Assembly: GCA_020725425.1 (NCBI GenBank)
Contig: DYFA01000051.1
Location: forward strand, 22,642 to 86,641
Length of the DNA: 64,000 nt
Direction of reading: 5' to 3'
Origin: Aneurinibacillus sp.
GTDB lineage: Bacteria; Bacillota; UBA5301; DYFA01
Part shown: positions 8,171 through 16,927 of the stretch, piece by piece
Position numbering within the stretch: position 1 is the first letter of the stretch
Layout of the letters: each line of letters opens with the position of its first letter
The notes under the pieces: generated by a model
Databases searched by the model: none
Seen by the model: only the letters and a program-made list of their open reading frames with translations
Told to the model about the DNA's origin: nothing
Program-made: the position numbers and the translations under genes

Positions 8171-9244
8171 ATGGAGGGCTTCGCCTATCTCGTGGCGCCG
8201 GAGGGGTGGCGCGAGCGGCAGCGGTGGTTTCCGCTGGTCGGCTGGGTGCCGGAGCCTCTCCTCGGACAAGCGGGGCGATTCATCCCCTGGCGGACGCTGG
8301 TCGAGTTCCCGCCGGCCGCCGCGGCCGGCTCCCCGCAGGTCCCCCCCGGGGCGGTGGTCGGGCTGGCAGCGACGGCCGAGGGATTCCAACGCTGGGAGCT
8401 GAGGAAGCGCCAGCAGCACCTGATCCGCCTGGTGGAAGAGTTGGCCACCCGTGGCCTGCGGATCTTCGGGCTGGGGCGGGGATGGCGCGGGGCGCCGGGT
8501 GCGGCGGAGCCGGTCCGGGAAGCCGTCCGCGCCGTCTGGGGCGAGGCAGAAGCGGGGGTGGTGGAAGGCTGGGCCGCGGCGCTGGCGCGGTGTCTCGCCG
8601 GAGCGGAAATGGTGGCCGCCGCCCGCAGGTGGGACTGTGAGCAGGTGGAAGTGGTGGTGGTGGGCGGCGAGACCCCGGCCGGACAGGTGGCCGCCCGCCT
8701 TCTGGCCCGGCGGTTCGGGCGGCTCACCCTGGCCGGCGACGGCCCGCCCCTCGTGCGGCTCGCCGGCCACATCCTCCACGAGACCGGAACGGCTGCCCGG
8801 ATCAGCGGCCGGTGGGGCAGGCTGCTCTACAAGGCAGACCTGGTGGTGTTGGCGGCGCCTTTGTCCGCCGGGACAGCGAGTCTTCTGCGTCCCGAGGCGG
8901 TGGTGCTGGAAGTGGGGGCCGGAGCGGGAGAGCGGCGGGAGGGAGTGGTCTCCGACGTCCTGTTCTCCTGGCCGGCGGGGCGGCCCTCGGCTGGTCTGCC
9001 GGGGACCGTCTGGCCGGCCGGCGAGGGAGGAGGCCCGTCGCTCGTGACGGCCGGGCTGGCGACTGTGGCGGCGGCAGGGGCGGGAGCGCGTCCGGGCGGG
9101 TCCGGCGGGGTGGCGGAAACCCTGTGCTTGCTCAGCCGTCCCCAACCGTCGCTGACCGGAGTGCTCGCCGTGCGCCGGGCCTTGGAGCAGAGCGGGTTGC
9201 GGCCGGCGGCGGTACTTGACAAAGCCGGAACGGTGCTCTTATAA
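8171..9244 (+). CDS. Rossmann-fold protein of unknown function
   Basis: A 357-residue protein. Its middle holds a Rossmann-type strand-loop-helix (VEVVVVGGETPAGQVAARLL, about residues 159-178) as in NAD(P)-binding domains, followed by a second strand pair where a ligand could sit (LVVLAAPLSAGTASLLR). The N-terminal 120 residues and C-terminal 60 are not recognisable. Gly, Ala and Arg are abundant. The start follows GGAGGGACG closely. It probably belongs functionally with the two preceding genes. Its 3' end contains the greA promoter, and its stop codon is embedded in the -10 box of that promoter (TATAAT, 9240-9245). Confidence 0.55.
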   Translation: MEGFAYLVAPEGWRERQRWFPLVGWVPEPLLGQAGRFIPWRTLVEFPPAAAAGSPQVPPGAVVGLAATAEGFQRWELRKRQQHLIRLVEELATRGLRIFGLGRGWRGAPGAAEPVREAVRAVWGEAEAGVVEGWAAALARCLAGAEMVAAARRWDCEQVEVVVVGGETPAGQVAARLLARRFGRLTLAGDGPPLVRLAGHILHETGTAARISGRWGRLLYKADLVVLAAPLSAGTASLLRPEAVVLEVGAGAGERREGVVSDVLFSWPAGRPSAGLPGTVWPAGEGGGPSLVTAGLATVAAAGAGARPGGSGGVAETLCLLSRPQPSLTGVLAVRRALEQSGLRPAAVLDKAGTVLL

Positions 9245-9245
9245 T
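9216..9245 (+). promoter_or_regulatory. Consensus sigma-A promoter for greA-lysS
   Basis: TTGACA (9216-9221), 18-nt spacer, TATAAT (9240-9245): both boxes match the consensus in full. The promoter lies inside the last codons of the preceding gene. Confidence 0.85.
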
Positions 9246-9267
9246 GAACTGGAAATCGGGGTTCCGC

Positions 9268-9293
9268 AAGCACTGAAGGCCGCTTCAGTGCTT
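9268..9293 (+). promoter_or_regulatory. 11-bp hairpin in the greA leader
   Basis: AAGCACTGAAG (9268-9278) and CTTCAGTGCTT (9283-9293) form a perfect stem with a GCCG tetraloop. It starts about 15 nt after the expected transcription start and ends 35 bp before the greA ATG. It may terminate the upstream gene, attenuate greA, or protect the 5' end. The following TGTTAT is not a proper T run. Confidence 0.55.
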
Positions 9294-9328
9294 GTTATAG
9301 TATCTAGGCGCGCTAAGGAGCGGGGATA

Positions 9329-9808
9329 ATGTCGGACAAAGAGGTGCTTCTGACCTCTGAAGGCCTCGAGAAACTGGAAAAGGAACTCGAATACCTGAAG
9401 ACGGTCGCCCGCCGGGAAGTCGCCGAACACATCAAGCAGGCTCTGGAGTTCGGGGATATCTCTGAGAACTCCGAGTACGAGGATGCCAAGAACGAACAGG
9501 CGTTCATCGAGGGGCGCATCGCCACCGTCGAGAAGATGCTCCGCAACGCCCGGGTCATCGACGAGAAGGCCGTGAAGAAGGATGTTGTCAGCCTCGGCTC
9601 CCGGGTCAAGCTGAAGGACCTGGAAACGGGGGAGGTCCACGAGTATTTGCTGGTCGGGTCGGCGGAGAGCGACCCGGGCCGCGACAAGATCTCCAACGAG
9701 GCGCCGGTAGGCAAGGCCATCCTCGGGAAGAAGGTCGGAACGGTGGTGGAGGTGGCGGTCCCGGCGGGGATCATCCAGTACAAGATCATGGAGGTCAGCC
9801 GCCATTAG
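9329..9808 (+). CDS. greA: Transcription elongation factor GreA
   Basis: GreA enters the RNA polymerase secondary channel and stimulates cleavage of backtracked RNA. The 159 residues match the family length. The N-terminal coiled coil (about 1-75) carries the tip acidic residues in [15 protein letters not shown] (about 44-58), and the C-terminal FKBP-like domain ends with [12 protein letters not shown] and the [13 protein letters not shown] strand. AAGGAGCGGGG precedes the ATG. It is expressed from its own promoter, and lysS overlaps its stop, an arrangement (greA-lysS) widespread in Firmicutes. Confidence 0.96.
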   Translation: MSDKEVLLTSEGLEKLEKELEYLKTVARREVAEHIKQALEFGDISENSEYEDAKNEQAFIEGRIATVEKMLRNARVIDEKAVKKDVVSLGSRVKLKDLETGEVHEYLLVGSAESDPGRDKISNEAPVGKAILGKKVGTVVEVAVPAGIIQYKIMEVSRH

Positions 9809-11363
9809 CGCCGGGGGAGAAGGCGGGCGCCCGACCGAGCTGAGCCGGGAAGAGCTGAACGAGCTGCAGCAGGCACGCCGGCAGAAGTTGCGCGACTTGC
9901 GGGCGGCGGGAATCGATCCCTACCGCCCGACTTCCTATGACCGGAACTACCTGGCGGCGGACGCCCGCCGGGCGTTCGAAGCCCTGGAGCAGGAGCGGGC
10001 GGCGGAAGCCGCCGACACGGCCGGCGGCGCCGAGCCGCCCACCCTGGCCGGGGTCCGCCTGGCCGGGCGCCTGATGGCGTTGCGCCTCCACGGCAAGGCC
10101 GCTTTTGCCAACCTCCAGGACGGCTCGGGGCAGATTCAGCTCCACGCCAAAGTGGACGTACTGGGTGAGCAGGCCTACGACCTCTTCACCTCCCTGGACA
10201 TCGGCGACTTCATCGGTGTGGCGGGCCACGTCTTCCGCACCCGCCGCGGCGAGGTCACCCTGGCGGTGGACGGGTTCACCCTCCTGTGCAAGTCGCTTCA
10301 CCCTCTGCCGGAGAAGTGGCACGGCCTGACTGACGTGGAGCTCCGCTACCGGCAGCGGTACGTGGACCTGATCGTCAACCCCCGAGTGAAGCAGGTCTTC
10401 GAGACGCGCAGCCGTATCGTGCAGGCAATTAGATCCTTCCTCAGCGAGCGGGGGTTCCTCGAGGTGGAGACGCCGACCCTGCAGGCCATCCCCGGCGGAG
10501 CCAACGCCCGGCCCTTCATCACCTACCACAACGCCCTCGACATGAACCTGTACCTGCGGATTGCCGAGGAGCTCCACCTGAAGCGGCTGATCGTCGGCGG
10601 CTTCGAGAAAGTCTTCGAGCTGGGCAAGGTCTTCCGCAACGAGGGCATCTCCATCAAGCACAACCCCGAGTACACCCTGCTCGAGGTCTACCAGGCGTAC
10701 GTCGACTATCAAGAAATGATGCGCCTCACCGAGGAGCTCTTCGCTCACGCCGCCCGGGAAGTCCTCGGCACCACCAGGGTGGTCTTCCAAGGCACGGAGA
10801 TCGACCTGGCCCCCCCCTGGCCGCGCCGGTCGATGCTCGACGCCATCGCCGAGCGCACCGGCGTCGACTTCCGGGAGATCCGGGACGACGCGGCGGCGGT
10901 CGAGGCCGTCAAGAAGCTCGGGCTCGAACCGGACAAGCTGCCTAACCGGGGGAAGATGATCCAGGAGGTCTTCGAGGCCTTCGTGGAGCCGACGCTGATC
11001 CAGCCGGTCTTCATCACCGACCACCCGGTGGAGGTCTCGCCGCTGGCCAAGCGGAAGGCGGACGACCCCACGCTCACCGAGCGCTTCGAGCCGTACATCC
11101 ACGGGTGGGAGATGGCCAACGGCTTCTCGGAGCTGAACGACCCGCTGGACCAGCGGGAGCGGTTCATGGCCCAGGTTCGGGCCCGGCAGGCCGGTGACGA
11201 GGAGGCGCAGTACCTCGACGAGGACTTCCTCCGCGCCCTGGAGATCGGGATGCCGCCCACCGGGGGGCTGGGTGTGGGCGTGGACCGGTTGGTCATGGTG
11301 CTCACCGATTCACCCTCCATCCGGGACGTCCTGCTTTTCCCGCACCTGCGCCACCGCGAGTAG
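9804..11363 (+). CDS. lysS: Lysyl-tRNA synthetase, class II
   Basis: It charges tRNA-Lys. Domains: an N-terminal helix ([20 protein letters not shown]), the OB-fold anticodon-binding domain (about 60-170) and the class II core with motif 2 ([14 protein letters not shown]) and motif 3 ([14 protein letters not shown]). It has 519 residues if translation begins at ATT 9804. I prefer that codon because GGAGGT (9790-9795) stands 8 nt before it, the N-terminal helix is then complete, and the frame upstream offers no ATG, GTG or TTG. The first standard start is TTG 9888, which has no ribosome binding site and would cut the helix. ATT overlaps the greA stop (ATTAG), so translation is coupled. Confidence 0.93.
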   Translation: MSAGGEGGRPTELSREELNELQQARRQKLRDLRAAGIDPYRPTSYDRNYLAADARRAFEALEQERAAEAADTAGGAEPPTLAGVRLAGRLMALRLHGKAAFANLQDGSGQIQLHAKVDVLGEQAYDLFTSLDIGDFIGVAGHVFRTRRGEVTLAVDGFTLLCKSLHPLPEKWHGLTDVELRYRQRYVDLIVNPRVKQVFETRSRIVQAIRSFLSERGFLEVETPTLQAIPGGANARPFITYHNALDMNLYLRIAEELHLKRLIVGGFEKVFELGKVFRNEGISIKHNPEYTLLEVYQAYVDYQEMMRLTEELFAHAAREVLGTTRVVFQGTEIDLAPPWPRRSMLDAIAERTGVDFREIRDDAAAVEAVKKLGLEPDKLPNRGKMIQEVFEAFVEPTLIQPVFITDHPVEVSPLAKRKADDPTLTERFEPYIHGWEMANGFSELNDPLDQRERFMAQVRARQAGDEEAQYLDEDFLRALEIGMPPTGGLGVGVDRLVMVLTDSPSIRDVLLFPHLRHRE

Positions 11364-11389
11364 ACGTCGAGTGGGGAGTAGAACCGAAC

Positions 11390-12076
11390 ATGGACATCAT
11401 CCGCACCGCTCTCCCGGTTCTCCTGGGTTACGCGCCGATCGGAGTGGCCTACGGCGTGCTGGCTCACCAAGCCGGGCTGTCGCTCTGGGAGACAGCAGCG
11501 CTTTCCTTTTTCGTTTACGCCGGGTCTTCCCAGTTCATCGCCGTGGCCATGTGGCAAGCCGGCGCGGGGTTCCTGGCCATCACCTTTACCACCTTCCTCG
11601 TCAACCTGCGGCACTTCCTCATGAGCGCCGCCCTTTCACCATACCTGGGGCGCTATTCCAAGCTGTGGCTCACCTACTTCGGCGGGGAGCTGACCGATGA
11701 GACCTTCGCCGTGCACTCCACCCGGTTGCGCCAGGGAGATCCCGGCTACGCCGGGAAGCCCCTCCTGCTGGTCAACGAGGCGGCTCACCTGACTTGGACT
11801 GCCGCTTCGGCCGTGGGGTATTTGGCCGGGACGGCGCTCGGGAACCCGCAGCGCCTGGGGTTGGACTTCGCCCTGCCGGCGATGTTCGCCGCCCTTCTGG
11901 TCATGCAGGTGCGGCGGCGGCTGGACGTCGTGGTGGCTCTGGCGGCCGCAGCGCTCTCCTTGGGCCTGCCGTTCCTCATCCCGGGCCGGTGGAACGTCCT
12001 TTTGGCGGCGGTCCTGGCGGCAAGCATCGGAGCCGTTCTTGATGGAGGGAAGCACCAGTGCGTAGTGAGTGGCTGA
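11390..12076 (+). CDS. azlC: AzlC family amino-acid exporter, large subunit
   Basis: A 228-residue polytopic inner-membrane protein of the AzlC/YgaZ family, which with AzlD/YgaH exports branched-chain amino acids. Signature segments are LGYAPIGVAYGVLA near the N-terminus, FFVYAGSSQFIAVA and TTFLVNLRHFLMSA. Six or seven hydrophobic segments are visible. It starts 26 bp after lysS. azlD overlaps its 3' end by 19 bp, consistent with a two-subunit carrier. The substrate is inferred from the family. Confidence 0.88.
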   Translation: MDIIRTALPVLLGYAPIGVAYGVLAHQAGLSLWETAALSFFVYAGSSQFIAVAMWQAGAGFLAITFTTFLVNLRHFLMSAALSPYLGRYSKLWLTYFGGELTDETFAVHSTRLRQGDPGYAGKPLLLVNEAAHLTWTAASAVGYLAGTALGNPQRLGLDFALPAMFAALLVMQVRRRLDVVVALAAAALSLGLPFLIPGRWNVLLAAVLAASIGAVLDGGKHQCVVSG

Positions 12077-12381
12077 TCCTGATCGCCGGGATGACCGCCG
12101 TCACCTTCGGACCGCGGGTCTTTCCCCTGCTCTTCCTGCATCGGCGCACCATCCCCGAGCCCGTCCTGCGGTGGCTCTCCTTCATCCCGGTGGCCATCCT
12201 GGCGGCGCTGCTCGCTCCAAGCCTCGCCGTGGTCGACGGCCGCCTCGACCTGGGCCGCCATAACCTTTACCTGCTCGCCGCGGTACCCACCTTCCTCGTG
12301 GCCGCCTTCAACCGGCGCAACCTGTTCCTGACCGCGCTGGTAGGGATGGCCAGCCTGGTCCTGCTCCGCCAAGTGCTCTAA
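12058..12381 (+). CDS. azlD: AzlD family small subunit of the amino-acid exporter
   Basis: A 107-residue protein with four hydrophobic segments; TVTFGPRVFPLLFL-like text (AVTFGPRVFPLLF) and FIPVAILAALLAP are typical of AzlD. The GTG start at 12058 follows GATGGAGGGAAG and lies within the end of azlC. The two proteins work as one transporter. Confidence 0.85.
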   Translation: MRSEWLILIAGMTAVTFGPRVFPLLFLHRRTIPEPVLRWLSFIPVAILAALLAPSLAVVDGRLDLGRHNLYLLAAVPTFLVAAFNRRNLFLTALVGMASLVLLRQVL

Positions 12382-12434
12382 ATAATCCTTTCCCCTCCTG
12401 GGCAGGATAGGAAGGCCTGGAAGGAGGGTGAAAA

Positions 12435-13607
12435 GTGCTGACCCGCCGCGAGTTCCTGAGGCTCGTCGCTGCCACCGCGGGCTCCTGCCTCTTCGCCGAT
12501 TCCGTCCTGGCGGCCTTTGGGGAAGCGCTGGCCGCGACCCGCCCCCCGGTCATCTACCTCGAGACCGTCACCTGCGCCGGGAACATCTTCTCCGTGCTCA
12601 ACGCCACCAAGCCGAGCTTCGCCAAGCTGATCTTCGAAATGATCGATCTGTACACCGAGTACAGCGTGATGGCTGCCGAGGGGCACCTGGCTCTTGAAAC
12701 CATCCTCCGTACCGCCGAGGAACGGGCCGGCGAGTTCATCCTGGTGGTCGAGGGCACGCCGCTGACGCGGGCGGGGGGGCGGTACGGCTTTATCGGCGAG
12801 GCCCGGGGGAAGCGGTGGACGATGGTGGAGGCGGTGCGGGAGGTGGCGGCCAAGGCGAAACACGTGGTGGCCAACGGGACCTGCGCCAGCTACGGCGGTC
12901 CTTACGCCGCCCGACCCAATCCGAGCGGGGCGGTGCCCGTCTCGGCGGTGACCGACCGGATGGTGATCAACGTGCCCGGATGCCCGGTTCACCCCGACTG
13001 GTTTGTCGGCACCCTCGTCCACCTCATCTTTTACGGTCCTCCACCGCTGGACCGGTTCGGCCGGCCACTGATGTTCTTCCGGCAGACCGTACACGATCAA
13101 TGTGTGCGGCGGGCCGACTTCGAGAACGGTCACTTTGCCGAGCACCTCGGCGACGACGGCTGCCTTTTCCGGCTCGGGTGCAAGGGGCCGGTCTCCTTCT
13201 GCGACCTCCCGAAGCGGCGCTGGGGGGACCACCTGAACTGGTACATCGAGTGCGGTTCGCCGTGTATCGGCTGCACGGAGCCGGGCTTCCCCGACCGGAT
13301 GGAGCCCTTCTTCGCCCACCTGCCGGATGTGGGGACACCGGGGGTGCACGTCACCGCGAAGACCGCGGGACTGGTCGTGGCGGGCGCCACCGGGGCGGCG
13401 ATCGCCGGCCATCTGGGGGTGAGCCTCGCCAAGGGGCGGCTCCGGAAGACCGTGGCTACCCATGCCTACCGGGAACAGGCCCGGGGGCAGGAACCGGCTG
13501 AACCAGGCGGGCTGACGGGGTCGAGCCGGCGCACCCCGGAAGAACGGCGCCAGGCGATCGAGGAAGCCATGAAGCGGGCTTTTGCCAGGGGAAGGCGACG
13601 CCGGTGA
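12435..13607 (+). CDS. [NiFe] hydrogenase small subunit, Tat-exported, with unusual Fe-S ligands
   Basis: The electron-transfer subunit of a membrane-bound uptake-type hydrogenase. A twin-arginine signal (TRREFLRLVAATAG) begins the protein, and a C-terminal hydrophobic anchor lies near residues 305-330. The proximal cluster has C47, GTCASYGG and VPGCPVHP, but the usual CXXC reads CAGN (N50), so one of four Cys ligands is Asn. The distal cluster His/Cys set (TVHDQC, GCLFRLGC) is intact. Around the medial cluster, FCDLPKRRW has Cys two positions earlier than usual, and ECGSPCIGC has one extra Cys. 390 residues. AAGGAGGGTG precedes the GTG start; its stop overlaps the large-subunit start (GTGA). 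Confidence 0.92.
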   Translation: MLTRREFLRLVAATAGSCLFADSVLAAFGEALAATRPPVIYLETVTCAGNIFSVLNATKPSFAKLIFEMIDLYTEYSVMAAEGHLALETILRTAEERAGEFILVVEGTPLTRAGGRYGFIGEARGKRWTMVEAVREVAAKAKHVVANGTCASYGGPYAARPNPSGAVPVSAVTDRMVINVPGCPVHPDWFVGTLVHLIFYGPPPLDRFGRPLMFFRQTVHDQCVRRADFENGHFAEHLGDDGCLFRLGCKGPVSFCDLPKRRWGDHLNWYIECGSPCIGCTEPGFPDRMEPFFAHLPDVGTPGVHVTAKTAGLVVAGATGAAIAGHLGVSLAKGRLRKTVATHAYREQARGQEPAEPGGLTGSSRRTPEERRQAIEEAMKRAFARGRRRR

Positions 13608-15010
13608 CGCAGCACATCGTGATCGACCCGCTGAACCGGCAGAATCTGATCGCCCGGGTCGAGGTGGAACTGGACGGCCACCGGGTGGTCGAGGCGCGGA
13701 TCGGCAACTCCAACCTGCGGGGTTTTGAATTGCTACTGCTGGGGCGGGATCCGGCCGATGCCCCCTGGTTCAGCCAGCGCATCTGCGGGATCTGCTCCAC
13801 GGCTCACGGGGTGGCGTCGGCGATGGCTTTGGAGGATGCCTACGGAGCGTCGGTGCCGCCGAACGGGCTCCTCCTGCGCAACCTCATCTTCGGGGCCGAC
13901 CTGTTGCAGAACCACATCCGGCACTTCTACCTCCTCGCTCTGCCCGACTGGGCGACTTTTCCCGAACGGCCGCCCTACGTTCCGCGGCACTCGTTCGACT
14001 CGCGCTTTTCTCCGGCGGAGAACGCCCGGCTGCTCCGGAACTATGAAGAGGCCATCCGGATCGGCCAGAAAGCCCATGCGCTGCTCGTAGTCTTCGGGAC
14101 GCGGGCCCCCCACCAGCAGGCCATGCTGGCTGGTGGAGTGGCGACGGCGCCCACCGCCGACCGGATCATGCAGGCCGGAGCCCTCCTTTCCGACCTCCGG
14201 CGTTTCGTGGCAGAGGCCCTGGTTCCTGACACGGAACTCCTGGCCGAACGGTACCCGGACTACTTCACGCTGGGCCGGCGTCCGGTCAACCTGCTCTCCT
14301 ACGGGATGTTCCCTCACCCGAGCCGCCCGGGGGAGCGCTACTATCCCGCCGGGGCGGTGATCGACGGACGACGGGAAGAAATGGAGGCGGCCGAGATTGC
14401 GGAGGACGTGACCCACGCCTGGTTCCGTGATCCGAGCCCGGCCCCCCGGCACCCGGCCAGGGGGCGGACCGACCCCACGGACGACCTCTCCACCGGCTAC
14501 ACTTTCACCAAAGCCTCCCGTTACCGGAGCCGGCCGATGGAGGGCGGACCGCTCGTCCGGGCGTGGCTCCGCGGAGACTATCGCCGGGGGGTGTCGGCGA
14601 TGGACCGCATCCTCACCCGCTCCTACGAAGCCCGGCAGGTCGCCGCGTGGATGGAGGAGTGGCTCAAGGCGGTCCAGCCCGGCGAACCGGCCTATACCCC
14701 TCCCACCCCGGCGCGCTCGGCCACCGGGGCGGGCCTCCACGACGCCATGCGCGGCCCGCTCGGCCACTGGGTGCGCATCCGGGGTGGGCGGATCGCTGGC
14801 TATCAGATAGTCACCCCTTCGGCCTGGAACCTCTCCCCCCGGGACGGCGGGAACCGCCGGGGGCCGGCCGAGGAGGCGCTGATCGGGACGGAGGTGGCCG
14901 ACCCGGCCCACCCGGTCGAGATCATGCGGGTCGTTCATTCCTTCGATCCGTGTTCCGCCTGCAGTGTCCACCTCCTCGAACTTGACCGGACACGAGGGGA
15001 CCGGCCGTGA
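13604..15010 (+). CDS. [NiFe] hydrogenase large (catalytic) subunit
   Basis: It holds the Ni-Fe(CN)2CO site that splits H2. The N-terminal motif RICGIC (C61, C64) and the C-terminal motif DPCSACSVH (C450, C453, H456) supply the four Cys ligands. The 12 residues after the His are the extension that a maturation endopeptidase should remove. 468 residues, shorter than many group 1 enzymes (about 550). Overlaps with both neighbours make small subunit, large subunit and cytochrome b one operon. No hyp maturation gene or endopeptidase is in the window, so these must lie elsewhere. Confidence 0.94.
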   Translation: MTQHIVIDPLNRQNLIARVEVELDGHRVVEARIGNSNLRGFELLLLGRDPADAPWFSQRICGICSTAHGVASAMALEDAYGASVPPNGLLLRNLIFGADLLQNHIRHFYLLALPDWATFPERPPYVPRHSFDSRFSPAENARLLRNYEEAIRIGQKAHALLVVFGTRAPHQQAMLAGGVATAPTADRIMQAGALLSDLRRFVAEALVPDTELLAERYPDYFTLGRRPVNLLSYGMFPHPSRPGERYYPAGAVIDGRREEMEAAEIAEDVTHAWFRDPSPAPRHPARGRTDPTDDLSTGYTFTKASRYRSRPMEGGPLVRAWLRGDYRRGVSAMDRILTRSYEARQVAAWMEEWLKAVQPGEPAYTPPTPARSATGAGLHDAMRGPLGHWVRIRGGRIAGYQIVTPSAWNLSPRDGGNRRGPAEEALIGTEVADPAHPVEIMRVVHSFDPCSACSVHLLELDRTRGDRP

Positions 15011-15663
15011 GTAAAGCTGCCGCCCCGCCCGGCAAGATGCTCCGCCACCCGGCGATCCTCCGCTTGATCCACTGGACACACACGGCGGTCACGCTGCTGC
15101 TCGCCTTGACCGGCTTCTACCTGGGCCGGCCCTTCCTGCCGCCGCACCTCTTGCGGGTGGCGCATGTCCGCCTGACCCACCTCACGTTCGCCACGCCGTT
15201 TATCGCCACCGCTCTTCTCCACCTGGTCTACTCCCTGGTCAGCGGTTCCTGGCACGACCTCCTCCCGGATCGCCGCGACTGGCGCACCGCCGGCTGCCTC
15301 CTGCGCTACGAACTGCTCCTGGCCGGGGAGGCGCCGATGCACGGCAAGTACCACCTGCTCCAGAAACTTCTCTACCTCAGCTTCCTTCCGGCGGTCCTGA
15401 TCCAGGGGGCCACCGGTTGGGCGCTCGCCTCCCACTCCACCTGGAGCGGGTCCCTGTTCATCCGGCTCGCCGGCGACCTCCAGCGGGTTCGGCTCATCCA
15501 CCACTTTGTCGCCTTGTACCTGATCGCGACGGTGACCCTCCACTTCTACCGCGTCCTCTCTGAACCGGGCATGCTGGTGGCCATGGTAACCGGCTGGGCC
15601 GCCGCGGTTCCGCCGGCCGGCACCCCGGAGGAGAAGGCCACCCGCCCGCCGCACTTGCGCTAG
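15007..15663 (+). CDS. Cytochrome b subunit of the [NiFe] hydrogenase
   Basis: A 218-residue protein with four transmembrane segments and paired His residues in them (LIHWTHT, VRLTHLTF, RLIHHFVALY and VTLHFYRV), matching the di-haem cytochrome b561/HyaC family. It takes electrons from the small subunit and passes them to the quinone pool. Its GTG start overlaps the large-subunit stop by 4 nt. The Lys/Arg-rich N-terminus suggests the usual N-in arrangement. Confidence 0.85.
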   Translation: MSKAAAPPGKMLRHPAILRLIHWTHTAVTLLLALTGFYLGRPFLPPHLLRVAHVRLTHLTFATPFIATALLHLVYSLVSGSWHDLLPDRRDWRTAGCLLRYELLLAGEAPMHGKYHLLQKLLYLSFLPAVLIQGATGWALASHSTWSGSLFIRLAGDLQRVRLIHHFVALYLIATVTLHFYRVLSEPGMLVAMVTGWAAAVPPAGTPEEKATRPPHLR

Positions 15664-15683
15664 GCGCCATCTGAAGGTCTCCC

Positions 15684-15704
15684 ACCGTTCACCCGGCGGT
15701 TTTT
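15684..15704 (+). terminator. Weak hairpin plus T run after the hydrogenase operon
   Basis: ACCG (15684-15687) and CGGT (15697-15700) with a 9-nt loop, followed by TTTT. The stem is only 4 bp, so this is a weak candidate; its place 20 bp after the last gene is right. Confidence 0.3.
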
Positions 15705-15724
15705 GCCGTTCGGCACCCCTCCAT

Positions 15725-15754
15725 TTGGAGAGAAAGGGCGCGGTGTGATATAAT
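15725..15754 (+). promoter_or_regulatory. Extended -10 promoter for ychF
   Basis: TTGGAG (15725-15730), 18-nt spacer and TATAAT (15749-15754) preceded by TGA, giving an extended -10. It is 26 bp before the ychF start. Confidence 0.75.
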
Positions 15755-15780
15755 GGGCAGGGCTTCAGGGAGGCGCAGCG

Positions 15781-16866
15781 GTGAAGATCGGCGTTATCGG
15801 CTTGCCGATGTCGGGCAAGACCACCGTGTTCAATCTGCTCACCCAGGCCCGCCACGAGACGTCGGCCTACCTGACGGGACGCCGGGAGACCAACGTCGGC
15901 GTGGCCCGGGTTCCGGACAAGCGGGTCGACCACCTTGCCGCACTGTACAAGCCGCGCAAGACCACCTACGCCACGATCGAGGTCTTCGACGTGGTGGGGT
16001 TGGTGCGCGGGTCGGCCGCGGGGCAGGGGGTTGGCAACGAGTTCCTCAACGTCATCCGGGACGCCGACGCCCTCATCCACGTGGTCCGGGCCTTTTCCAG
16101 CCCGGGCGTGGCCCACGTGGAAGGGAGCGTCGATCCCTGGCGGGACCTGCAGACCGTGAATTATGAACTCCTCTTGAGCGACCTCGACGTGGTCGAGAAA
16201 CGGATAGCCAAGATCCAGGCCGGGAAGCGGAAGCCCGAGCACGAAGTGGAACTGGCAGCCCTGGAGAAGTGCCGGGCGGCCCTCACCGAGGAGAAGCCGA
16301 TCCAGGGCATCGCCTTCACTCCGGGCGAAGCGGCCAGCTTGCGGGGATTCACCTTTTTCACCGAAAAGCCGGTCATCCTGGTGGTCAACCTGGACGAGGC
16401 GCAGTTCCGAACGGGCGATTACCCCGGCGAGGCGGAACTCGCCGCTTGGGCGGCGGAGCACTGCGTTCCCCTGGTCCCCGTCTGCGGGCAGTTGGAAGCG
16501 GAGATCCTCGAGCTGTCCGGCGAGGACCGGGAGGCCTTCCTGGCCGACCTGGGCCTGTCCGAGAGCGGGGTCGAGCGGATTGCTCGCGCCGCCTACCGAC
16601 GCCTGGGGTACATATCCTTCTTCACCGTGGGCGAGGACGAGGTCCGGGCGTGGCCGATCCATGCCGGGACCTGCGCTAAAGAGGCGGCCGGCAAGGTTCA
16701 TTCCGACCTCGAGCGCGGGTTCATCCGGGCCGAGGTGGTGTCCTACGACGACCTGGTGCGCCTCGGCACGCTGGCCAAGGTGAGAGAGGCGGGGCTGCTC
16801 CGCCTCGAAGGCAAGGACTACGTAGTTCGGGACGGTGATGTCATTCACTATCGCTTTGCGCTCTAA
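15781..16866 (+). CDS. ychF: YchF/OLA1 family P-loop NTPase
   Basis: An Obg-related translation-associated NTPase that hydrolyses ATP rather than GTP. It has the P-loop GLPMSGKTT (about 7-15) and the G3-like [16 protein letters not shown]. The G4 position reads NLDE instead of NKXD, as in this family, which explains the ATP preference. A coiled-coil segment (about 130-200) precedes the C-terminal TGS domain (from about 280; the region around [14 protein letters not shown]). 361 residues is the normal length. Its own promoter stands just upstream; pdxS follows after 61 bp. Confidence 0.93.
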   Translation: MKIGVIGLPMSGKTTVFNLLTQARHETSAYLTGRRETNVGVARVPDKRVDHLAALYKPRKTTYATIEVFDVVGLVRGSAAGQGVGNEFLNVIRDADALIHVVRAFSSPGVAHVEGSVDPWRDLQTVNYELLLSDLDVVEKRIAKIQAGKRKPEHEVELAALEKCRAALTEEKPIQGIAFTPGEAASLRGFTFFTEKPVILVVNLDEAQFRTGDYPGEAELAAWAAEHCVPLVPVCGQLEAEILELSGEDREAFLADLGLSESGVERIARAAYRRLGYISFFTVGEDEVRAWPIHAGTCAKEAAGKVHSDLERGFIRAEVVSYDDLVRLGTLAKVREAGLLRLEGKDYVVRDGDVIHYRFAL

Positions 16867-16927
16867 CGCAGGAATCGCCTCTGTTTCAGCGAAGAACCAA
16901 AAGATTAACCAGCGGAGGGCTGTAAGG

